Assembly: GCA_050084515.1 (NCBI GenBank)
Contig: CM114272.1
Span: forward strand, 12,028,001-12,092,000
Length of the DNA stretch: 64,000 nt
Origin: Blasia pusilla
Lineage: Eukaryota; Marchantiophyta; Marchantiopsida; Blasiales
Direction: 5' to 3'
Both the position numbers and the translations under genes were made by a program. This document shows, one piece after another, positions 32,569-42,994 of the stretch; positions within the stretch are counted from its first letter, which is position 1; each line of letters starts with the position of its first letter. The notes beneath the pieces were generated by a model. That model was given only the letters and a program-made list of their open reading frames with translations, ran no database searches and was not told the DNA's origin.

Positions 32569-32910
32569 TCACTGACTCGGGCATGGGTTACGACTCAACC
32601 CATCTGCATCCTGGTTGAGCGTCTCAGGTCTATGTACCACCTGAAAATCATACTCCTGCAACAACAGAGCCCATCTCGCAAGCTTCCCTATGAGCTTGTC
32701 GGACTCCATCAACCACTTTAGTGATTGATGATCAATGATGATGGTAAAGGGGTTGCCGAATAAGTAACACGTGAAATGCATGACAACCCACACTGCAACC
32801 AAGCACTCACCCTCATACGAGTTGTACTTCGCCTCTACATCGTTGTTCGAGTGGCTAGCGTAAGCCACCACGAACTCTCTACCCTCATCATCATGTTGGG
32901 GACAAGACAT
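32569..32910 (-). pseudogene. Element C1 RNase H
   Basis: This RNase H segment aligns with those of A and D (DDEGREFVVAYASHSNN, SYEGECLVAVW, IIDHQSLKWLMESDKL, DADGLSRNPC). Its upstream part, including the first catalytic Asp, is lost at the deletion junction with the methyltransferase fragment. Confidence 0.75.
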
Positions 32911-32914
32911 GGCG

Positions 32915-33214
32915 TCGTGATGCCTCTGATATTGACGGTACTGCCATCACTCCTGTGGGAAATCCCATCGCCCACTCTCTCTCGTCAGCGTTGGGCTCTA
33001 CCAACCTCTGAACTTGGTCATCCCAAACCAAGCCAGGACCAGCCTCCTTGCATGCAAAGGAAGCAGGAAAACTCACAAACGTGGGAAAGGCTGCCCGCGG
33101 CTTTCCTACCCTATTGAGCACAGTCAACGGTGGTCGATCATCGTGCCTCATTTCCTGTGAGCGATGACCTGGATCCAGAATGGAATCCACTAACAAATGG
33201 GAGGGGCGCTCCAC
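32915..33214 (-). pseudogene. Element C1 methyltransferase C-terminal fragment
   Basis: This fragment matches the last third of the methyltransferase of A and D: LVDSILDPGHRSQ, AFPTFVSFPASFA, AMGFPTGVMA and SEASRRHVL. Motifs I to VIII are absent. It is enough to show that family C also carries the domain. Confidence 0.75.
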
Positions 33215-33239
33215 TCTTGCATACGTCCTCCGTCACACC

Positions 33240-34040
33240 GCATGGGGCACCAAGTTGGTAGGAGGAGAGCGGAGCCAAATACATCAATTCCTCAGGAGTT
33301 ATAGGAGTTACTTTGCGTTTAGCATGGAGGATTTGGGTACGCAGAAGGGCCGGGGATCCGCATTGAGTTGTCGAAAGATACGCCGATCTTCCGATGACCC
33401 TACAGGTACAGGGATATGGAGAGGGCTCTAATTCAGAATAGGAGCCAGGACTTGGTTGGAGCAGGACTAGTGGAGATGTCACATGGGAAGTATGCATCTG
33501 CCACTGTCATGCCCGCCAAGAAGGATGTGCATGGCAATTGGACGGATAGGCGGATGTGTGGGGATTACCGACCTATCAATCGGCAGATGAAGTCTGATAG
33601 GTATGCCATGCCCACCCCTCGGGAGATCTTTGATGCAATTGGTCACACAAAGGTCTTTAGTTTATTGGATTTGCAAGCCGGATACCATTAGTTGCCTATC
33701 AGATTGGAGGACAGGCAGAAGATGGCATTTTGGGGCATCGATCCTCACGGGAAGGATTGTTTGTATCAGTGGCGGTTCTTACCATTTGGGTTAAAGAACG
33801 CCTCGACTGAGTTTCAGAGGGTCATGGATAGGATCTTGGCTGGTCTGGATTTTGCTAGGTGTTATATTGATGGCATTGTAGGCTTTAGCGCCACGGTTGA
33901 GGAGCATGAGCGACATCTAGAGGAGGTGTTTCGACGATTGCAATTACATGGGCTGAAGCTACATCCAGGCAAGTGCAAGTTCTTCTACAACCAGATTGAG
34001 TACTTGGGTCATACGATATATCTAGGGGGCCTTGGTGTTT
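33240..34040 (+). pseudogene. pol: Element C2 reverse transcriptase fragment
   Basis: RT N-terminal and palm blocks: RMCGDYRPINRQMKSDRYAMPTP, DLQAGYH followed by a TAG at 33689-33691, LPIRLEDRQKM, YIDG at about 33865 (the catalytic YIDD has lost its second Asp), and HPGKCKFF. The intact CAG in INRQMKS (about 33585) shows that the TAG at the same place in element D is secondary. Confidence 0.8.
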
Positions 34041-34129
34041 AGCAGAAAAAGGTAGAGGCTATCTCACGCCCTACAGATGTGAGCCGTGTTCGCGCATTCA
34101 TGGGATTGGCGAACCTCTATGGGATTGAC

Positions 34130-34709
34130 GATACTTGCGGCCATTAGTTGAGATGCTAGTGAGGTGCTGGACCTTGATGACCTAGATGTATGGATACGAG
34201 CATGTTCTCAGAGGGCTAAGTTGTTTCGGAGAGTGATGCCCATGGCGTTCGAGAACTTGGCGATTGCGCAGCATCGGGATAGGTTGAGGTATGCGACCAT
34301 TCGGGGTGGTGGTTATCGACCAACTATCCGGAGGTTTCATCAAGGAGATTATGTCTACTTGCAGCAAGCAGCACCAACGACACTGGATGTGATTGCAGGG
34401 CGCACTATCTTGAGAGTGCGTGATGTTTTGCCATCCGGTGTTCTCTTGCTGGAGGGACACGATGGTATGGTATGGAAGGACCATGTGCGTAATTGTGCGC
34501 CATGTCACCTTCCTAACATCGATGGTAGAGTAGATCCGAGCTTAGCAGTAGTTCCTATAGGCTTGCGTTGTATGTTGTATGGTTCTGCTCGTGGTGCGGC
34601 CACGATGCTAGTCTGTGATGGATGTTCGAGAGGTTGGCATATGGCATGTCTGACGCCACCTCTCACTAAGGTTCCTCGGGGACAATGGATGTGTCCCAGA
34701 TGTACATAG
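34130..34709 (+). pseudogene. Element C2 integrase C-terminus with intact PHD finger
   Basis: An uninterrupted 181-codon frame carries LDLDDLDVW, RRVMPMAFENLAIAQHRD, the FHQGDYVYLQQAAPT barrel-like block, and VWKDHVRNCAPCHLPN. The C4HC3 PHD finger lies at about 34565-34706 with all eight ligands (CMLYGSARG shows the second Cys as Tyr, so one ligand is in fact doubtful). The frame is the longest clean integrase/PHD tail in the window and a good reference for the domain. Confidence 0.78.
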
Positions 34710-35024
34710 AGGAGATACTAGGCAGGTTTTGATTCCAACTTTTTCTGTGACATGCGTGATAGGAAGGCGACTAACGATGGGGCCATATGAGCACCCGGCC
34801 TTTCTGCTCTTAGCGTCCTAGAGATGTATGTCGTGATAGGTAGGGATAGATGACTATTTAGAGTTAGAGGGACCTAACCACCAGCTAGGGGGGCGATTGG
34901 AGATATTTTGGTACTTCTCGCCTCTGTGTTTGGATGCCATGAGTTAGCATGGGATCGTGCGTATTTGTATGTGTGCTCGGTGATAGCGATGTATGTGTGT
35001 AGCCATGTCTATACGCACGACAAC

Positions 35025-35590
35025 TGTCACGTCTTATATGATAGATCGATGAGATCTAGTAGAACGCCTTCATAAGTAGTGGAGGACAGGCTCAGTAGGT
35101 TCAAGATGACCTGCTGAAGCCCCGTGAAACTTGAGAGAGCAGGTTTCCCCTTTGTTTCGGCTCATATGGAGCCATATTGAGAAACTTACTATTTTAGGTA
35201 AGTACCATTTTGAGTAAATGATCGACTTTCTATTTATGGTAAGTGGCCCTTGACCTCCTACATCAGGCCAAGAGCCAAGGAGGTGACTTGGGAGAATAGG
35301 TTACCATGGAGAGAGCTTGGGAGAGGGGAGGGGTATACCTCAAAGAGAGAGAGTTTGAGAGCTCATTCTCTCTTTGTTGAACCTCTTGGCATGAGGCGGC
35401 GGACCTATGGTCCCTTGCCTTGTGAGTGTAATCCAAGCCTCTCATTAGGAGAGTGGGTTTGGTTTGACATGAGAGAGAGTGCACACCTTTGAGAGCTATG
35501 GTGTGAGATGGTGTAGAGAGAGATTGGATCTTACTTTTAGACCCGAGGAGATCGACACACCAGGGAAGATCGGGAGCGACACCCTTGCCA
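35025..35590 (+). repeat. Family C terminal repeat A2 (partial)
   Basis: It starts TGTCACGTC at 35025, two bases after CGACA. It contains a block ccttgacctcctacatca at about 35247 that recurs in the copy at 51956-52378. Its 3' end is truncated by the C3 junction. Confidence 0.7.
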
Positions 35591-36940
35591 AGCACTCACC
35601 CTCATACGAGCTGTACTTCGCCTCTGCAGCGTTGTTCAAGCGGCTAGCGTAAGCCACCACGAACTCTCTACCCTCATCATCATGCTGGGTGAGCATCGCT
35701 CCAAGCCCCAACATGCTCCAATCTGTATGCAACTGGAAAGGACGCCCCTTGATCGGTCTCCTCAAGATGGGCGCAGACGTCAACCTGTCCATGAGCAATT
35801 GAAATGCTCGCTCTCGCTGATCCCCCCTATGCCACTCGTGATCCACCTTGGTCAGCAAGGTCAACGGCTTCGCAATCAAACTCAATTCCTTGACGTACCG
35901 CCGATAGAGGTTCGCCAATCCCATGAATGCGCAAACACGGCTCACATCTGTAGGGCGTGAGATAGCCTCTACCTTCGTCGGCTAAACACCAAGGCCCCCT
36001 GGGTATATCGTATGATCCAAGTACTCAATCTCATCGTAGAAGAACTTGCACTTGCCTGGATGTAGCTTCAGCCCATGTAATTGCAATCATCGAAACACCT
36101 CCTTTAGATGTCGCTCATGCTCCTCAACCGTGGCGCTAAAGCCTACAATGTCATCAATATAACACCTAGCAAAATCCATACCAGCCAAGATCTTATCCAT
36201 GACCCTCTGAAACTCAGTCGAGGCGTTCTTTAACCCAAATGGTAAGAACCGCCACTGATACAAACAATCCTTCCCGTGAGGATCGATGCCCCAAAATGTC
36301 ATCTTCTGCCTGTCCTCCAATCTGATAGGCAGCTGATGGTATCCGGCTCGCAAATCCAATGAACTAAAGACCTTTGTGTGACCAATCGCATCAAAGATCT
36401 CCTCAAGGGTGGCATGGCATACCTATCGGACTTCGTCTGCCCATTGATAGGTCGGTAATCCCCACACATCCGCCTATCCGTCCAATTGCCATGCACATCC
36501 TTCTTGGCGGGCATGACAGTGGCAGATGCATACTCTCCATGCGACATCTCCACTAGTCCTGCTCCAACCAAGTCCTGGCTCCTACTCTGAATTAGAGCCC
36601 TCTCCATATCACTGTACCTGTAGGGTCGTCGGAGGATCCGCATATCACTCAACAACTCAATGCGGATCCCCGACCCCTTCAGCGTACCCAAATCCTCCAT
36701 GCTAAACGTAAAGGAGCTCCTATAACTCCTGAGGAACTGATGTATTTGGCGCCGCTCTCCTCCTGTCAACTTAGGGCCCATATCATGCTCCCAAGTCTCC
36801 ATCGTGACTACGGTAGGACTCTCTGGAGCGGATATCGGTGGTTGCTATGGTGCAACCCCATCTCAAACAACGACACTCGACCGCTCTCCTACAGCCAAGT
36901 GCAAACTCTGATCTCCTCCACATGCACTACCCGGAACTAT
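35590..36940 (-). pseudogene. pol: Element C3 remnant (minus): end of methyltransferase, UAG, RT and part of RNase H
   Basis: On the minus strand this reads a short tail of the methyltransferase region, TAG CAA CCA at 36847-36839, RT from the ATG at 36802 (METWEHDMGPKLTGGERRQIHQFLR), the RT palm with an intact YIDD at about 36155, and RNase H up to SYEGECLA at about 35592. A TAG near 36061 and a frameshift near 36420 break it. It ends abruptly at the C2 repeat. Confidence 0.8.
36839..36847 (-). promoter_or_regulatory. Element C3 in-frame UAG with CARYYA context
   Basis: TAG CAA CCA on the minus strand, 15 codons before the RT ATG at 36802 and in frame with it. It is identical in sequence and spacing to A and D, although the codons in between differ (ATA TCC GCT here). 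Confidence 0.6.
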
Positions 36941-37067
36941 GCTTGATGATATGGCTATCATCTCCTTATGCTTAAGGGGATTGATGCACAAGCCGATTCG
37001 TAATGCAATCATGCGATTGTGCAAGGTGTTTAGTCCTATATGTCTGAAGGTCTTTGATCCAACAAGC
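36940..37067 (+). pseudogene. CACTA transposase fragment left of element D
   Basis: The frame GLMHKPIRNAIMRLCKVF and ICLKVFDPTS is the segment that precedes the DUF4218 domain in plant CACTA (En/Spm) transposases. It stops at the insertion of D. Removing D and one AAGC copy joins it in frame to 46055 onward. The catalytic transposase part further upstream is missing, lost at the C3 junction. Confidence 0.75.
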
Positions 37068-37430
37068 TGTCGTACGCATACATATCGCTACACAATATAC
37101 ATCGCTGGTCACATCTACACCACACAACACCGATCTTCCCCACGGGTCGATCCACACATGTACAAAAATCAACTCATACATATACATGGAGATCACACAA
37201 CAAAAATAAAGAGTAGTAAAAACGGCACACCTGGCCTAAACCTCCACCCCTCAATCTACATCCATATATCGAGCCTCATCCACCCTCTGCTATCAAGGAA
37301 TTTGGACGCTAGCACCCTAGTCCCTACGGGTCGATCCACACATGTACAAAAATCAACTCATACATATACATGGAGATCATACAACGGCCCCCCTAGCTGG
37401 CAGTTGGATCCCCCCAACTCCACATAGAAA
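37068..37430 (-). repeat. Element D right repeats: B1 fragment, A2 fragment, B2
   Basis: Going down the minus strand from the polypurine tract (about 37390-37400) one reads a partial B1 (start TATGATCTCC, to GACCCGT at about 37329), then the 3' half of A2 (GGACTAGGGTGCTAGCGTCC to CTCTTTATTTTT, about 37325-37200), then a full B2 (37199-37068) that ends CGACA. A deletion removed the end of B1 and the start of A2. Confidence 0.75.
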
Positions 37431-37461
37431 ATATCACATCTCTCTGACATGACCTACTACC

Positions 37462-37793
37462 CTATACACATCTCGGACACATCCATCGTCCCGTGGGAAC
37501 CACATCAAGAGGGGGGGTCAGACATGACATATGCCACCCTCGAGAACAACCATCACATACCAACATGGTGGCTGCACCCCTCACAGATCCGCGCAACATA
37601 TACCTCAAGCCTGCAGGTACCACTGCCAAGCTCGGATCCACCGTCCCATCTACGTTCGGAAGATGACATGGCGCACAACTACGCACATGATCCTTCCAAA
37701 CCATACCATCCCGTCCCTCCAACATGAGGACTCCGGTTGGTAATACCTTGCGCACACGTAGGATCGTGCGCCCTGCAGTGATATCTATCGTCC
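37462..37793 (-). pseudogene. Element D PHD finger region
   Basis: This frame carries DGMVWKDHVRSCAPCHLPN and the C4HC3 PHD finger (about 37605-37465), with CGSVRGAATMLVCDGCSRGWHMSC and GRWMCPRC. The first ligand pair reads Y-M-L-R in place of C-M-L-C, so the finger is damaged. The upstream link to integrase is broken by the foldback at 37794-37877. Confidence 0.8.
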
Positions 37794-37877
37794 AGGGATT
37801 AGGAGGTTTCATCTTGGAGATTACGTGTATTTACACGTAAATACAGGTAATCTCCAAGATGAAACCTCCTAATCCCT
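37794..37877. repeat. Perfect 31-bp foldback in element D
   Basis: Arms 37794-37824 and 37847-37877 are exact inverted copies, and most of the 22-nt spacer also pairs (8 more base pairs). Elements A and C2 have only one arm here, within the FHPGDYVYL coding block. The second arm is therefore a new inverted copy made in place. Confidence 0.9.
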
Positions 37878-38773
37878 AGACGATAACCTCCTCCACGAAT
37901 GGTCGCGTACCTCAATGTATCTCTATGCTGAGCAATAGCTAAGTTCTCAAAGGCCATAGGCATAACTCTACGAAAAATCTCCGCCCTCTGAGAACATGCT
38001 TGTACCCACACATCTAGATCATCAAGATCTAACACCTCCGCCATGTCACGTCGAATTGCTGCAGGTAAATCTAGCTCTCTCCCAAAGAGCAAAAAGTACG
38101 GTGAAAGTGACGCTAAGGATGCGTGCCGACTAAAGCGATAACCCATAGCCAACCATGGCAACTGTAGGTCCCACTCCCTCAACTGTCCCCGTTGCAAGCC
38201 ATACTTGCGCAATCCTCTCTTCACCGTCTATACCACTCTCTCCGCCAACCCATCCGCCTCAGGATGATCTCTGGACGTGGTGCGGTGATATATCAGCGCC
38301 TCATCACACAAGGCCTAAAACTCTCCCCTGAACTCAGTACCCTGGTCAGTCAACACCTCCGCCGGCGCACCAAAGTGACTAAGCACACCATCTAGAAATG
38401 CGTAAGCTGTTCCCTCGCTCGCCTTGTACGGTAGTGCCACCAACTCTATCCACTTGGAGAAATGCTCCACCATGACCAACACGTACCTATGATGACGCCC
38501 CGTCAATGGCAAAGGTCTTGCAAAGTCTAAACTCCACCGATAACCTAAACCCATAATCGGCAAAGAATGTAACTGCGGAGTGGGAGCATTGAAGGATGCT
38601 CGCACTCTGTCACATACCATACATCTGTCCACAAACTGCTGTACCCCAGTATGCATGCCGCGCCACCAATATTGAATCTGGAGTAAGCTGTAAGTACGCT
38701 TTACTCCAAAATGTCCCGGCTCCTCATGGGCAAGTTGCACTACACGTGCTTGCTGGGAAGGATGAGGTACCAC
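37878..38773 (-). pseudogene. Element D integrase
   Basis: The frame runs from about 38773 to 38315 (HEEPGHFGVKR, CMVCDRV, SLDFARPLPL, LTDQGTEFRGEF). A TAG follows at about 38319, and then MKRGLRKYGLQRGQ to 37878 in the C-terminal part. The zinc ligands and the first two catalytic Asp residues are present. The Glu region is interrupted by stops. It ends at the foldback in the DNA-binding C-terminal domain. Confidence 0.82.
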
Positions 38774-40567
38774 TCATATCCTACCATCTCCCCATACCCG
38801 CAAAATGTGAGTCCCCTCCCACCTGAACCTCCTGCCTCTCTGTAGGATCCGATCCCACTCCCTGGCACTCACTGTACTCGCTATGACGCCAATGCGCAAG
38901 AACTCCACAACCTCCACGTCGTCATGGATATCACGACCACCTGTCGCCTCCTCACTAACCTGTGGATCCAAAGACTCATCATCCAACCCCACCACTGGAG
39001 TCATCACCTGTGGCTGACCTGCCATAGTGAACCAAAAAAGATAGGCAGATGCATGCCAACCGGGCACAATCTCCTCATCACTCTCTCCGTGCCATCGAGC
39101 TCCTGTTTCATCTCTCTGACTTGGACATGGGTTACGACTCAACCCATCCGCATCCTGGTTTAGCCGACCTCGCCTATGAACCACCTCAAACTCATACTCC
39201 TGTAGTAATAGAGCCCACATGGCAAGCTTTCCCGTAAGCTTGTCGGACTCCATCAACCACCTCAACGGCTGATGATCAGTGATAAATGTGAAAGGGTTGC
39301 CGAATAAATAGCACCTGAAATGTGCCACGGCCCACACTACAGCCAAGCACTCTCCCTCGTAGGAGCTATACTTTGCCTCTGCAATGTCGTTCGATCGGCT
39401 CGCGTAAGCCATAACGAACTCCCTCTCCTCGTCATCCCTCTGAGTAAGCACTACTCCTAGACCCAACATGCTCCAATCTGTATGTAACTGGAATGGGCGA
39501 CCCCTAACCGATCTCTATAAAATGGGTGAGGATGTCAACCTGCCCTTGAGCTCCTGAAATGCTCATTCCTGATCATTTCCCCACAACCAAACCTGATCAA
39601 GTCCCGTCAACAAGGTCAAAGACTTTGCGATCGCACTAAAACCCTTGACATACCGTCGATAGAAGTTCGCCAGTCCAAGAAATGCTCGGACTCGACTCAC
39701 ATCTGTAGGGCATGGAATCTGCGCAATAGCCTCTACCTTTGTCTGCTGAACGCCTAACCCACTCAGGTATATGGTGTGTCCCAAGTTCTCAATCTGATCC
39801 TGAAAGAATCTGCACTTGCCTGGATGTAACTTCAGTCCATGTAACTGCAATCGCCAAAACACCTCCTCCAGGTGTCGCTCATGCTCCTCTACTGTGGAAC
39901 TAAAAATAAGAATATCATCTATGTAACATCGTACAAAATCCAAGCCAACTAGAATCCTATCCATCACTCTCTGAAACTCTGCAAGCGCGTTCTTCAACCC
40001 AAATGGTAAGAACCGCCACTGATACAAGCAATCTCTCTTGAACCAATCTATCCCCCAGAATGTTGTCTTCTCCCTGTCCTCCAACCTGATAGGAAGCTGA
40101 TGATAGCTAGCACGGAGATCTAAAGTACTGAAGATCTTTGCATGCCCTACCGCATCAAAGATCTCCTCAGGAGTAGGCATGGCGTACCGATCTGACCTCG
40201 TCTATCGGTTGATAGGACGGTAATCTCCACACATCCGCCTATCCGTCCAATTGCCATACATATCCTTCTTTGCCGGCATGACTGTGGCAGATGCGTACTC
40301 CCCATGTGATAACTCCACAAGTCCTACCTCCAACAAGTCCTGACTCCTGCTCTGAATCAAGGCTCGCTCCATATCAGAATACCTGTAGGGTCGACAAAAG
40401 ATCGGCGTATCACTAGCCAACTCAATCCGTATCCCGGGACCCTTCAGCGTACCCAAGTCTCTCAAACTGAAGACGAAACAACTGACATGCCCTCTTTGAA
40501 ACCTATGAACTTGCCGTCGCTCTCTTCCTATCAACTTGAGACCTATCACAGGCTCCCAAGTCTCCAT
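38774..40567 (-). pseudogene. pol: Element D reverse transcriptase and RNase H
   Basis: RT starts at the ATG at 40567 (METWEPVIGLKLIGRERRQVHRF), 15 codons after the UAG. A TAG at 40202-40204 stands where C2 has CAG. From 40180 the palm reads DLRASYHQLPI, YIDDILIF at about 39930 and HPGKCRFF. RNase H follows from about 39500 with LGVVLTQRDDEEREFVMAYASRSN, SYEGECLA and DADGLSRNPC. The RT active site is intact. Confidence 0.88.
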
Positions 40568-40603
40568 TGTGACCTCACTCAGAGAGGACGCAACCTCCGG
40601 CTT

Positions 40604-40612
40604 TGGTTGCTA
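40604..40612 (-). promoter_or_regulatory. Element D in-frame UAG with CARYYA context
   Basis: TAG CAA CCA on the minus strand ends the methyltransferase frame (last residues VARVAT). It is followed in the same frame by 14 sense codons and the RT ATG. Because both sides are open in the same frame, only this codon separates methyltransferase from RT in D. Confidence 0.65.
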
Positions 40613-42240
40613 TGTAGCAACCCTAGCCACCTCCGCAACATCCACTCCACTCCGACCTCCTACACCATGCTCCACATCCAAAAAATGAACATGTGCTACT
40701 CTATCCGCCTTCGCAATGTCTGCTCGAACGACGTCCCAGGAAGTCCATGGGTGCCTATCTCTCCTCGTCTCGCCCCCAGCCAATGCCTGTACAAACCCTG
40801 TAGGCAATGGTCCAACTCGTGGACGTGACGGCATGGATGACACTTGCATCCGTCTCTGCTCAGCCATACCTAGGCTGACTATCCATGTGAGACAGTTGAG
40901 GTCCATGGCCTGCCCCAACACCTATCTCCGGGATGCCTCAGTCATCCCTGGCACCGCCGTAGTATCGGTAGCGAACCCCATGGCGCGCTCACGCTCATCT
41001 GCTATAGGCTCCTCCAATGCTCCAGTCACCTCATCCCAAATCATGCCTGGTCCTCCCTGATGAAAGGCATGGGATGTTGGGAAGCTCACCAACGTAGGTA
41101 AGGCTGCCCTCAACTCCCCCACCCTATTGGCCATGGCCAACGGTGGTCTATCATCCCGTGTCACCACCTGAGATCGATGCCTTGAGCCCAAAATAGCATC
41201 CACTATGAGATGTGGTGCTCTCTGGACTCCATCGTATGCTCGACTCAGTACCTCTGATAGTATCAGATTCGTCCACCACAGTCATGGACGATGGGCAAGT
41301 GATCCAACTCGCCGCATCTAATAACACAGCATGTCCCAACCACGACCTCACCTCATACACACTTGTCATCACACATGCACGAGTATCTCCCAACAATGGC
41401 AGGTTCTCCAAGATATACGTTGGAGAACATGTCTGACTCTCCTGCAAGTGTCATACTACTCGCAGCATCTCCCAAAACATCCCTGACCTCAGATCCTGCA
41501 ATCCAAATCCTTGGCCAGCTGATGAATAACCCTGACATGGCCATCTAGCAATCACCAAATGAATGGTGCCAACTCTATCCAGATCCTGCGCCCCCACCAA
41601 AGAGATGTGGGCGGGTAGTGTATGCTAATATCCCCGTACTGCAGATACCGGCAACAACTCAAGATACCTCTGGACCAAGCTTGCCACGTGACGTAATGAT
41701 ACTCGCCGCTCGGTCTTATCTCTCTCCACATAAAGGTACGGATGCACCTGTATGCCCGCCTGCAATATTGCAGCCAATCTGGTGCTAATCCCTCCGAAGA
41801 GATCTAACACCCTAACACCCTCCTCTAGGCACTGCCACACAACGGGTGTGGTATCCAGTGGGGTCAACGTCTCCACTCCAAGAGCCCAATCGCCACGTGA
41901 CTCTTGCTGCTCCGGGATAAAAGCATGACTCCACGCCTACCTCACGAGGTCTTCGGCACTCCTCTGTAGCTCTCGAGTCGTACCCCACAATGGTGAAGAG
42001 GTCTCGCCAACATGGGAAGAGACACCCGCCATGGCCTGTCTCTCCGTGGGACTATCCGCAACTGGGACATCCTCTACATGTGCGTTCCCCTCCAACAACT
42101 CTCCTAGCCAACTAACACTACCTGTGAAAGCCGCCAACGTGGTCACAGACTCACATCGTGATCGACCACCTCGTCCCCCAAATTGCACGGGTAACTGACT
42201 CATCCAACCGTCACCTGACCGCCACCCTGGCCGATAAGCA
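40613..42240 (-). pseudogene. Element D DNMT3-like cytosine methyltransferase
   Basis: This is the second near-complete copy of the domain. Motif I VLDLFGGISTRLAAILQAGI lies at about 41810-41750, with the canonical DLFGG that A has as DLFRG. YVERDK follows. W-P-C-Q has its catalytic Cys at about 41537-41535, then ENLPLLGDTR, and the C-terminal RAMGF and VLGQAMDLNCLTWIV blocks to about 40860. A TAG at 40922-40924 replaces the CAG that A keeps. A frameshift between about 41620 and 41450 separates the N- and C-terminal parts, and a TAG near 41937 breaks the linker to the protease. Motif VIII is disrupted by a short deletion near 41270. Confidence 0.82.
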
Positions 42241-42251
42241 ACGGTCTCCTC

Positions 42252-42773
42252 CTAGAAGTCAAGGATGAATCCTAGGGGATATAACATTGTACTCCCCACC
42301 AACACTTCGTACGACTCAGCTGGTGTCGTAATTGCACGGGTGCGCACCATAGCACTATCCATCTCATGCTCTGGATGGACTCTGACAACTATCTCTTGTC
42401 GAGTCATATACTGCATGGGTGACACGCCCCCAATCGAGGTATGTATCTGGAAGGGACAAGGCTCAATATCGGCCTTCCGTAACCCCAACGCTAAACATGC
42501 CGTCTTCCCTAACATCAAGGGTTGCCCTCCCGAATCAAGTAGGACGCGTTGCGGGTGGGATACTGTCCCCGTCGGACTAACCAAGCGAAATACTTCAGCT
42601 CGGTTATCTAGTAACACTACTCTAGGTGTCACCACTGCTCGCTCTATGGCCGGTCGAGCTAGCATATCTACCAACTTCGCCGCCACTGCATGCCATGACT
42701 CTATGGGGAACGTCCCGAGCACCGGCTCTGAGTCCACCACCTCCTCAACTACCTCTAAACAAGAAGCAGTCAT
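42252..42773 (-). pseudogene. Element D aspartic protease
   Basis: A clean 173-codon frame carries the retropepsin triad D-S-G in VLLDSGGQPLMLGK (about 42540-42500) and the conserved ESYEVLVGSTMLYPLGFILDF end. The frame closes with TAG at 42252-42254, where A has TGG. This is the best-preserved protease of the three full copies. Confidence 0.78.
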
Positions 42774-42994
42774 CTCTCCACGTCACACAACGTGGCGGCC
42801 AATCGGAACACCTCAGTTGGTCCAACTCCCAACGTCGCCAACTCTATGGCGGAAAATAGTGGAGTCTGACTCACTCTGGTGGCCACCTCCAACACTATGG
42901 TCGACACTGACTCCACTCGAGCCAGCATAGGAGTTGTCACTCCAACTCCTCATGAAGTCAACGTAGGTGCTTGAGCTGTAGGCACCGCTGGTCG

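Larger units (their letters stand above)
30685..33214 (-). mobile_element. Element C1 remnant (minus), RT deleted
   Basis: On the minus strand this reads methyltransferase C-terminus (33214-32915), then directly RNase H, integrase, PHD finger and the terminal segment that B interrupts. RT is missing, with a junction near 32905-32915. It is related to A/D but of a separate family, judged by its terminal segment (TGGAGATATTTTGG start). Its right boundary at about 33215-33240 abuts the oppositely oriented C2. Confidence 0.75.
33240..35590 (+). mobile_element. Element C2 remnant (plus): RT fragment, integrase/PHD end, right repeat
   Basis: A plus-strand piece of family C joins RT (33240-34040) to the integrase C-terminus and PHD finger (34130-34709), with RNase H and the integrase core deleted. 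A polypurine tract (ctaggggggcga, about 34885-34896), segment B1 to 35022, bases AC, and repeat A2 starting TGTCACG at 35025 follow. A2 is cut at about 35590, where C3 begins in the opposite orientation. Confidence 0.75.

Noticed and set aside
42265-42930. 221-codon plus-strand frame inside element D
   Set aside because: It is antisense to the protease and linker region; composition and overlap show it to be a shadow.
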